A stretch of DNA of 6,386 bases from positions 1 through 6,386 of the forward strand of contig CAZZBZ010000106.1 in the NCBI GenBank assembly GCA_964653025.1, written 5' to 3'. Below are positions 1-5,030 of the stretch, one piece after another (positions within the stretch are counted from its first letter, which is position 1; each line of letters opens with the position of its first letter). The notes below the pieces were generated by a model. That model was given only the letters and a program-made list of their open reading frames with translations, was not told where the DNA came from and did not search any database. The position numbers were made by a program, and so were the translations under genes. The DNA comes from JABWAM01 sp964653025 (GTDB taxonomy: Bacteria > Verrucomicrobiota > Verrucomicrobiia > JABWAM01).

Positions 1-378
1 TGGGAGGTCTGGACGCACGGGGGGCGGAAGCCGACGGGGATCGACGTGATCGAGTGGGCCCGTCGTGTCGAGGCGCTGGGAGCGGGGGAGCTTCTTCTCA
101 CCAGCATGGACACCGATGGCACCAAGGGGGGCTACGACCTCGCCCTTACCCGCGCGGTGAGCGACGCCGTGCAGGTGCCCGTGATCGCAAGCGGCGGGGC
201 GGGGGAGCTTTCCCACTTGAGCGACGTTCTCACCCAGGGAGGAGCCTCCGCGGTCCTCGCGGCTTCAATTTTCCATTTTGGCCAGTTCACCGTTGCCGAC
301 GTGAAACGCTACCTGCGTGGGCAGGGGATCGAGGTGCGCCTCGCGGAAGCGGACGTAACACCGGCACCCTCCCGATGA
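1..378 (+). CDS. hisF: Imidazole glycerol phosphate synthase, cyclase subunit HisF (5' truncated)
   Basis: This is the C-terminal 125 residues of HisF, entering the window in frame 1 and ending in TGA. HisF is a cytosolic (beta/alpha)8 barrel that, with the glutaminase HisH, converts PRFAR plus ammonia to imidazole glycerol phosphate and AICAR, step 5-6 of histidine synthesis. Visible landmarks, numbered from the window edge: a start in WEVWTHGGRKPTGID (1-15), the substrate loop TSMDTDGTKGGYD (34-46), the phosphate-binding SGGAG (64-68) and AASIFHF (87-93), all in family order. The family is about 255 residues, so roughly half is missing to the left, including both catalytic aspartates known from Thermotoga HisF (D11 and D130). 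A GTG at 46 is internal and not the start. The stop overlaps the next gene's ATG (ATGA at 375-378), implying translational coupling. The tail past the barrel (TPAPSR) is not conserved. Identification is near certain. Confidence 0.97.
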   Translation, partial: WEVWTHGGRKPTGIDVIEWARRVEALGAGELLLTSMDTDGTKGGYDLALTRAVSDAVQVPVIASGGAGELSHLSDVLTQGGASAVLAASIFHFGQFTVADVKRYLRGQGIEVRLAEADVTPAPSR

Positions 379-914
379 GTCTTGCACTAAAAGTTGTGGA
401 GGAAAGCGAGATGCCCACGTCGCTCGACGAGGCGATCCGCGCGTCGCTCTGCGAGTGCTTCCCCGCGGACGCGCCGACCTTCGCGAAGACCCGCGCCTGG
501 CACGGGTCTGCCCCGTCGTACTCCCTGGTTCATCGCGAGGGGGCACGGGTGGTGGGCCATGTCGGGTTGGTCGTGCGGGAGATTCTCGCGGGCGGGACGC
601 CGATCAAGGTTGCCGGCATCCAGAGCTTCGCCGTGGTGCCCGACCACCGGGGCACCGGCCTTTCCCGTCGATTGATGGAAGAGGCGATGGAGGAGACGAA
701 GCGGCGCGAGATCCCGTTCGGCTTGCTTTTCTGCGTCGTCGGGCTGGAGCGCTTTTACGCCTCGCTGGGATGGAGGACCCTCCCCGTGCGTGCGCGGATG
801 GTCTTCGAGGGGGCGGAGATCGAGATCCCGGCAAAGAACATCGCGATGGTCATCGCGCTTTCGGCCAGGCTCTTTCCCCCGGGAGACCTCCATCTCGGCG
901 GCCCCGACTGGTGA
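375..914 (+). CDS. GNAT-family N-acyltransferase, possibly NodA-related
   Basis: A 179-residue protein whose ATG overlaps the hisF stop by four bases, so it is probably translated by coupling; no Shine-Dalgarno is visible. The fold call comes from GNAT motif A, AVVPDHRGTGLSRRLM (86-101), where the HRGTGLS stretch would bind the acyl-CoA pyrophosphate. It is followed by a motif-B-like segment LERFYASLGWRTL (124-136), in which an F/Y residue next to LGW is typical. The residues before it (GHVGLVVREI, 61-70, then IQSFAVVPD) and the ending PPGDLHLGGPDW resemble, from memory, the rhizobial NodA acyltransferase (AHMGLLRRF..., ending in NGPEL). NodA acylates the Nod-factor chitooligosaccharide using acyl-ACP. 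I infer only a distant relationship. The true acceptor is unknown, and a generic acetyl-CoA acetyltransferase remains the safer reading. No signal peptide or membrane segment is seen, so it is probably cytosolic. Position after hisF does not by itself imply a histidine role. Confidence 0.85.
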   Translation: MSLALKVVEESEMPTSLDEAIRASLCECFPADAPTFAKTRAWHGSAPSYSLVHREGARVVGHVGLVVREILAGGTPIKVAGIQSFAVVPDHRGTGLSRRLMEEAMEETKRREIPFGLLFCVVGLERFYASLGWRTLPVRARMVFEGAEIEIPAKNIAMVIALSARLFPPGDLHLGGPDW

Positions 915-956
915 CCGATGGATCCTGCGGTTGCGCGAGCCCGGACTTTTCACCGA

Positions 957-1094
957 CTAGGTGCGATGACTCTCGAGCAGCCACAGCAGGCCGAGGGCGA
1001 GGAGGAGGAGACCCCCCAGCAGGGCCACCACCGCCAAGGTCTTGAGTCGTGAGGCGGTTCGCGGCGTAAGCCGCATGTGCCAGGGGGTGTTCAT
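957..1094 (-). CDS. Small single-helix membrane protein (hypothetical)
   Basis: A 45-residue open frame, ATG at 1094-1092 and TAG at 959-957. The first 19 residues are polar and basic (R8, R12, R16, K18). Residues 20-40 form one uninterrupted hydrophobic stretch (starting LAVVALLGG, ending LLWLL), and the tail is ESHRT. This is the classic layout of a one-pass inner-membrane protein with the N terminus in the cytoplasm by the positive-inside rule. Third codon positions are about 84% G/C by count (38 of 45), in keeping with coding use here. A second in-frame ATG at 1076 would give 39 residues and leave the helix intact. No Shine-Dalgarno precedes either start, but the neighbours also lack one. 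It lies 57 bp after the oxidoreductase on the same strand. I do not recognise the family. A chance hydrophobic frame in GC-rich DNA is possible. Confidence 0.42.
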   Translation of the reverse strand: MNTPWHMRLTPRTASRLKTLAVVALLGGLLLLALGLLWLLESHRT

Positions 1095-1151
1095 CAAGGA
1101 AGTCGCGCGGGCGCGGGGCGGGGTGGGACTCCGTCTCGTTGCCGCGGGGGC

Positions 1152-2048
1152 CTATCCTCCGGCGACTGTCTCCTCGCGACCGCTGTCGGCGGAGCGCTGG
1201 GCGGCATCGAGCATCGCCATCACTTCGAGGGAGTCCTCCATCGCCACGGGCGCGGGCCCGCCGCGGAAGAACTCACCGACCTTCAGGAGCAGGTCCGAAT
1301 AGAGGCGGCTCGCATCGTTGACAAACGGGACGATCCGCTTGTCGTCGCGCAGGCTGCCCCCGTAGGCGTACGAAACGTAGCTCAGCTCGACGACCCCGCG
1401 GCGCTTCTCGGGATAGCGGACCACGGCGGTGACTCCTGCATCGTCCGTTCTCGCCGCGACACCGAGCGCCCCGCGCCCCATCGCGCGCTGGAGCATCTCG
1501 AAGGCGTGGACCCCGTACCAGACAATGGAGCTGCCGGACGGGGCCTTGCCGACCGGGCCGTAGGTCGAGCCGAGGAGGGGCTTCGGCATCGCCTCGCAGG
1601 CCTTGACGAGCTGCGGCACGAAACGGAGGGAGGAGGACGAGAAGACGGGCACCTTCTTCGCCGCCGCGAGGGCGGCGATTTTTTGCCCGTTGGCGATCGT
1701 GTCGGCGACCGGCTTGTCGAGGAAGATGCGCTTGCCGAGTTCCGCGGCGCGGGTGAAGTATTCGAGGTGGAAAGCGGCGTCGTTGATTTCGAGCATCACC
1801 GCGTCGCAGTCGGCGACGGCTTCCTCAAAGCTCGTGGTGACCTTGACGCCCCAGCCCTCGAGGGTTTTCTGGCGGGCGTCGAGCCCCTCCTTGTTCTGGA
1901 AAGGGGTGGGGAAACGGAGGCAGGCGGTGGCGTGCATTCCCGGGACCTTCTGGTCCGGCGGGCAATCCGGCGCCTGCATGCGGCGGGCAAACTCGATGGT
2001 GTGGCTCGTGTCGAGCCCGATCAGGGCAATCTTGAGATCGTTGGGCAT
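1152..2048 (-). CDS. Gfo/Idh/MocA-family NAD(P)-dependent oxidoreductase
   Basis: A 298-residue cytosolic dehydrogenase-like protein. The N-terminal Rossmann half begins KIALIGLDTSHTIEF (6-20). In this subfamily GLDTSH replaces the usual GxGxxG nucleotide loop. The expected strand-turn segment CDAVMLEIND (81-90) and the family's lysine motif, here FLDKPVA (109-115, normally EKP), follow; K112 is the likely cofactor/substrate lysine. The C-terminal domain includes IVWYGVHAFEML (175-186), whose H181 sits where the family's catalytic histidine is found. The ending SADSGRE is typical of complete members. ATG 2048 is preferred over an in-frame TTG at 2096, because the latter adds 16 unrelated residues. 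No Shine-Dalgarno precedes either. Family members oxidise or reduce sugars, inositols and similar polyols; the substrate here cannot be told from sequence. It starts 63 bp after lepA on the same strand, so cotranscription is likely. Without GxGxxG, cofactor preference is uncertain. Confidence 0.88.
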   Translation of the reverse strand: MPNDLKIALIGLDTSHTIEFARRMQAPDCPPDQKVPGMHATACLRFPTPFQNKEGLDARQKTLEGWGVKVTTSFEEAVADCDAVMLEINDAAFHLEYFTRAAELGKRIFLDKPVADTIANGQKIAALAAAKKVPVFSSSSLRFVPQLVKACEAMPKPLLGSTYGPVGKAPSGSSIVWYGVHAFEMLQRAMGRGALGVAARTDDAGVTAVVRYPEKRRGVVELSYVSYAYGGSLRDDKRIVPFVNDASRLYSDLLLKVGEFFRGGPAPVAMEDSLEVMAMLDAAQRSADSGREETVAGG

Positions 2049-2111
2049 GGTATTTTTAGGGGTTTGGATTGGAGGATTGCGTGAAAAAGAAAGCAAGGAT
2101 GGGCAACCCGA

Positions 2112-3920
2112 TCAGTTGGTCTTGAGGACCTGGATGAAGGCCTCCTGCGGGATGTTCACGGTCCCGATGGCCTTCATCCGCTTCTTGCCCTCCTTCTGCT
2201 TCTCCCAGAGCTTGCGCTTGCGGGAGATGTCGCCCCCGTAGCACTTGGCGGTGACGTTCTTGCCGACGGAGCGGACGGTCTCGCGGGCGATGATCTTCCC
2301 GCCGATGGCGGCCTGGATGGCGACCTGGAAGAGCTGCGTGGGGATGACCTCCTTGAGTTTCAGGGCGAGGGCGCGCCCGCGACCCTCCGCCTTGGAGCGG
2401 TGGACGATGCAGGAGAAGGCATCCACGGGCTCGCTGTTGACGAGGATGTCCAGCTTCACCAGGTCGCCCTCGCGGTAGCCGGTCGGCTCGTAGTCCATCG
2501 ATCCATATCCGCGGCTGATGCTCTTGAGCTTGTCGTTGAAGTCCACGAGGATCTCATTGAGCGGCAGCTCGCAGGTGAGCATCACGCGGCGTCCATCGAG
2601 CGTTTCCGTGTGCGAGCAGGTGCCGCGGCGGTCCAGGATCAGGCTCATGATGTCCCCGATCACCGTGTTGGGGACCATCACGAACGCGCGCACGTAGGGC
2701 TCGTCAATGTGCCCGATGACGCTCGGATCGGGGAGGTGCACGGGGTTGTCCACCTCCAGCTTCTCCCCGTTCGTGCGGACCACGCGGTAGATCACGCTCG
2801 GGTAGGTGGCGATGATGTCCTGCAGATACTCGCGGCGGAGGCGTTCCTGGATGATCTCCATGTGGAGGAGTCCGAGGAAGCCGCAACGGAAGCCGAAGCC
2901 GAGGGCGACCGAGCTCTCGGGCTGGTAGACGAAGGCCGAATCGTTGAGTTGGAGCTTGGACATGCAGGCCTTCAACTGTTCGAAGTTCGAGGTGTCGATC
3001 GGGTAGATCCCGCTGAACACCATCGGGTGGACCTCCTGGAAGCCGGGCAGGGGCGTCTTTGCCGGATTGCGAGCGTGGGTGATCGTGTCCCCGATCTTGA
3101 CCTCCGCGGTGGTCTTGATGTTTGCGATGATGTAGCCGACCTGCCCCACCCGCAGGGTGTCGGTCTTCACCATCCCGGGGGCGAAGGTGCCGACCTCCTT
3201 GACCTCATAGTCGTTGCCGGAGCGAAGCAGGCGGATCAGTACGCCGGCGGTCACCTCGCCGTCGAACACGCGCACGTGGGTGATCACTCCCCGGAAGGTA
3301 TCGAAGTTCGAGTCGAAGACCAAAGCGCGGAGGAATCCCGGGAGGGTGGAGCGGGGCGGGGGGAGGCGCTTGACGACCGCCTCGAGGATCTCGGGAACCC
3401 CGGTGCCGACCTTCGCGCTTACCATGAGCACGTCTTCCCGGGGCATGGCCAGGATGTCCTCGATCTGGTGGAGGACCGAGGGGACGTCGGCGTTGGGCAG
3501 GTCGATCTTGTTGATCACCGGGATGATCGTGAGATTCTGCTTCATCGCGAGGTGGACATTGGCCACCGTCTGCGCCTCGACCCCCTGCGCGGCGTCCACG
3601 ATGAGCAGGGCCCCCTCGCAGGCGGAGAGGCTGCGGGAGACCTCGTAGGCGAAGTCCACGTGGCCCGGCGTGTCGATGAGGTTCAGCTGGTAATCCACCC
3701 CATCCCTGGCGCGATAGATCATCCGGACGGGATGGGCCTTGATGGTGATCCCGCGCTCGCGCTCGAGGTCCATGCCGTCGAGAAGCTGGTCGCGCATGTT
3801 CCGCGCGGTGATCGTGCCGGTGGCCTGCAGCAGGCGGTCCGACAGCGTGGTCTTCCCGTGGTCGATGTGCGCGATGATGCAGAAGTTTCGGATGCGCGCG
3901 GGTTCCATGGAGCCCGTCAT
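2112..3920 (-). CDS. lepA: Elongation factor 4 (LepA), ribosome-associated GTPase
   Basis: A complete 602-residue LepA, the usual length. LepA binds the ribosome on the cytoplasmic or membrane face and affects elongation, back-translocation and 30S biogenesis. GTPase motifs are all present: G1 AHIDHGKT (17-24), G2 RGIT (56-59), G3 DTPGH (83-87), G4 NKID (137-140) and G5 SAK. Later come the EF-G-like domains, with FGFRCGFLGLLHMEI characteristic of LepA. The LepA-specific C-terminal domain ends in AKCYGGDISRKRKLWEKQKE and GKKRMK, near the stop. A frame open upstream to 4103 would add 61 residues, but these are unlike any LepA and run through the structured intergenic DNA. ATG 3920 is chosen because RNFCIIAHIDHGK then falls at the usual distance, and a weak GGGAAG lies about 8-13 bases before it. 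A second ATG at 3908 is possible. It is divergent from the glycosyltransferase gene across a 270-bp gap, and probably leads a transcript that includes the downstream oxidoreductase. Confidence 0.97.
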   Translation of the reverse strand: MTGSMEPARIRNFCIIAHIDHGKTTLSDRLLQATGTITARNMRDQLLDGMDLERERGITIKAHPVRMIYRARDGVDYQLNLIDTPGHVDFAYEVSRSLSACEGALLIVDAAQGVEAQTVANVHLAMKQNLTIIPVINKIDLPNADVPSVLHQIEDILAMPREDVLMVSAKVGTGVPEILEAVVKRLPPPRSTLPGFLRALVFDSNFDTFRGVITHVRVFDGEVTAGVLIRLLRSGNDYEVKEVGTFAPGMVKTDTLRVGQVGYIIANIKTTAEVKIGDTITHARNPAKTPLPGFQEVHPMVFSGIYPIDTSNFEQLKACMSKLQLNDSAFVYQPESSVALGFGFRCGFLGLLHMEIIQERLRREYLQDIIATYPSVIYRVVRTNGEKLEVDNPVHLPDPSVIGHIDEPYVRAFVMVPNTVIGDIMSLILDRRGTCSHTETLDGRRVMLTCELPLNEILVDFNDKLKSISRGYGSMDYEPTGYREGDLVKLDILVNSEPVDAFSCIVHRSKAEGRGRALALKLKEVIPTQLFQVAIQAAIGGKIIARETVRSVGKNVTAKCYGGDISRKRKLWEKQKEGKKRMKAIGTVNIPQEAFIQVLKTN

Positions 3921-3961
3921 GATTCGCTTCCCGGCGGAAAAAATCAACGGCGAAGGAGGGT

Positions 3962-3995
3962 CGCTTAAAAGCGCCCCGATCCTTACGATCTGGGG
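3962..3995. repeat. Two short dyads in the lepA upstream region
   Basis: Two adjoining inverted repeats lie 40-75 bp upstream of the lepA start. The first is CGCTT-AA-AAGCG at 3962-3973 (5-bp perfect arms). The second is CCCCGATC (3974-3981) against GATC-T-GGGG (3987-3995), a near-perfect 8-bp dyad with one inserted base. Both are shaped like protein-binding sites, and the second overlaps a TACGAT hexamer (3984-3989) that could serve as a -10 element for rightward transcription starting near 3992-3996. No convincing -35 accompanies it. An operator or promoter role is inference only. Confidence 0.3.
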
Positions 3996-4094
3996 GAGCG
4001 CACGCGGCCCGTCCCGCGGCTGCGGGACCGATTTTCCGAGGGAGACTGTTGGGCGAGCCGCCCAGCAGGACACGCGGGCCGCGTGTGCTCCCCT
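3992..4094 (+). ncRNA. Candidate structured RNA (three-way junction) or leader of the glycosyltransferase gene
   Basis: Bases 3992-4011 and 4075-4094 pair over 20 positions: 18 Watson-Crick and two G-U (3992-4094 and 4000-4086). Inside are hairpin P2, GTCCCGC/GCGGGAC (4011-4017 with 4022-4028, loop GGCT), and hairpin P3, CTGTTGGGCG/CGCCCAGCAG (4046-4055 with 4059-4068, loop AGC), with one U-G pair (4049-4065). Base 4011 is shared between P1 and P2. All three imperfect pairs are G-U when the + strand is the RNA and would be C-A mismatches on the - strand, which favours + transcription. The joining strand 4029-4045 is purine-rich at its 3' end. The 3' arm ends 96 bases before the glycosyltransferase ATG, so it could be that gene's leader or a separate small RNA. 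No T-run follows, so it is not a simple terminator. I could not match it to SRP RNA, 5S, tRNA, 6S or a riboswitch I know. A palindromic mobile repeat is the main alternative. Confidence 0.5.
4070..4086 (+). other. Alternative hairpin competing with the 3' arm of the long helix
   Basis: ACACGCG (4070-4076), loop GGC, CGCGTGT (4080-4086) form a perfect 7-bp hairpin. Twelve of its seventeen bases (4075-4086) belong to the 3' arm of the 20-bp helix, so the two structures cannot coexist. The long helix should be much more stable once both arms are made, leaving this hairpin as a possible folding intermediate or alternate state. Its function is unknown. Confidence 0.35.
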
Positions 4095-4190
4095 GAACCG
4101 CATCAGTTCACTTGGAGCAGATTTGCCTTCCGACTCCCCCGGTTTTTGGCTCGCGAACGGGGCGAGGTTGCGGCAGGTAGATCCCTCCGC

Positions 4191-4922
4191 ATGACCTCAA
4201 TCAGCGTAATTCTTCCTGCATGGAACGAGGCCACGCGCATCGGGCGGGTCGTCGCCCGCACCCGCAAGCAGCTTGCGACGATGGGGGTGGATTTCGAGAT
4301 TGTCGTTGCGGACGACGGGAGCAGCGACGGCACGGCGGATGCGGCGGAGGCCGTGCGCGCGGAGGTCCCCGAACTCAAGGTCGTCCGCCTTCGTCCGAAC
4401 CGCGGCAAGGGAGAGGCGCTGCGCCAGGGCTTCGCCGCGAGCCGCGGGGATCTCGTTTTTTTTCTCGATGCCGACCTGGACCTCCCCCCCGAGCAGATGG
4501 GGGTTTTTCTGGAAACGATGCGCGCGGAGGATGCGGACGTGGTGATCGGGAGCAAGTGGCACCCCCTTTCGCGCATCGAGTATCCCTGGCATCGGCGGCT
4601 GGTCAGCCTCGTCTACTTCACCCTGACCCGGATCCTCTTCGGTCTTCCCGTACGGGACACCCAGACGGGGCTCAAGCTGTTCCGTCGGGAGGTGCTTGCG
4701 CGGGCCATGCCACGGATGCTGGTGAAGGCGTTCGCCCACGACCTTGAGTTGCTCGTCATCGCGCATCACTTTGGCTATCGCATCATCGAGGCGCCGGTGG
4801 TCGTGGAGCGCACGGGCAAGTACTCTCGCATTTCCACGCAGGCGATGCACGAGACCGGGTGGGACACGCTCGCCGTATTCTACCGCCTTCACGTGCTCGG
4901 CTACTACGACGAGGTTTCTTGA
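4191..4922 (+). CDS. Family 2 glycosyltransferase, polyprenyl/dolichyl-phosphate sugar synthase type
   Basis: A 243-residue GT-A enzyme expected to transfer a sugar from a nucleotide-sugar to a polyprenyl (undecaprenyl) phosphate at the cytoplasmic face of the membrane. ISVILPAWNE opens the fold (4-13). ADDGSSDGT (40-48) binds the nucleotide. RGKGEALRQGF (71-81) is typical of the DPM1/ALG5 group. FLDADLDLPP (91-100) holds the metal-binding DAD (93-95). VRDTQTGLKLFRR (154-166) is the acceptor-side motif, with QTG and the basic FRR, found in dolichyl-phosphate glucose/mannose synthases. FAHDLELL (181-188) supplies the likely catalytic-region aspartate. There are no C-terminal membrane helices, so association would be peripheral, helped by the moderately hydrophobic LVSLVYFTLTRILFGL (137-152). 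ATG 4191 directly precedes the fold; an upstream ATG at 4083 would add 36 implausible residues translated from the structured region. No Shine-Dalgarno is seen. Which sugar is used cannot be told. Confidence 0.9.
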   Translation: MTSISVILPAWNEATRIGRVVARTRKQLATMGVDFEIVVADDGSSDGTADAAEAVRAEVPELKVVRLRPNRGKGEALRQGFAASRGDLVFFLDADLDLPPEQMGVFLETMRAEDADVVIGSKWHPLSRIEYPWHRRLVSLVYFTLTRILFGLPVRDTQTGLKLFRREVLARAMPRMLVKAFAHDLELLVIAHHFGYRIIEAPVVVERTGKYSRISTQAMHETGWDTLAVFYRLHVLGYYDEVS

Positions 4923-4937
4923 CGGCGTGGGTGGTCG

Positions 4938-5012
4938 GGTTCAACGGTTCAGCCGTTGCCGAACTGTTATTCTTTGACAGGTCCCAACCGTTGAACCGTT
5001 GAACCGTGAACC
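4938..5012. repeat. Inverted arrays of an 8-bp repeat (GGTTCAAC / GTTGAACC)
   Basis: The right half holds tandem copies of AACCGTTG at 4986-4993 and 4994-5001, then a seven-base AACCGTG (5002-5008) and AACC. The left half holds the same unit in the opposite sense, GGTTCAAC (4938-4945) and a variant GGTTCAGC (4946-4953). Bases 4938-4951 and 4992-5005 are perfectly complementary over 14 bp, with a 40-base loop. It fills most of the gap between the glycosyltransferase stop and the MFS start. An 8-bp period encodes an 8-residue cycle (TVQRFNGS-like) in translation, a pattern I recall from spurious short proteins in Verrucomicrobiota genomes. This is probably a dispersed intergenic repeat. It could also form a transcript-end hairpin, but no T-run follows. 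Confidence 0.75.
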
Positions 5013-5030
5013 TCTTCAACCCCTAATCCC

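Noticed and set aside
1061..1074. GCGGC-GTAA-GCCGC hairpin with a GNRA-type loop
   Set aside because: A 5-bp stem in GC-rich DNA is expected by chance, and it lies inside the candidate small protein frame.
1077..2084. A 335-codon rightward open frame opposite the oxidoreductase
   Set aside because: Antisense shadow with no family resemblance, while the other strand gives a clear Gfo/Idh/MocA protein.
2400..3968. A 522-codon open frame opposite lepA
   Set aside because: It is the complement of lepA, rich in Asp, His, Arg and Val in a pattern typical of antisense frames in GC-rich genes, with no recognisable domain. lepA explains the region.
3992..4094. SRP RNA, 5S rRNA, tRNA, 6S RNA or integron attC site
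   Set aside because: There is no GGAA/AGCA SRP loop signature, no 5S CCGAAC loop, no TTCGA T-arm and no 6S-length bulged hairpin. A GTTGGGC at 4048-4054 fits the attC R-box consensus, but no partner box is present.
3921..4103. 61-residue N-terminal extension of LepA
   Set aside because: The residues are unlike LepA N termini and the extension crosses the structured intergenic segment. ATG 3920 gives the family's normal length.
4965..5003. Promoter for the MFS gene based on TTGACA at 4974-4979
   Set aside because: No acceptable -10 hexamer lies 16-18 bp downstream; those positions are repeat sequence (CCGTTGAA). An extended TG-T-TATTCT at 4965-4973 likewise lacks a -35 partner.
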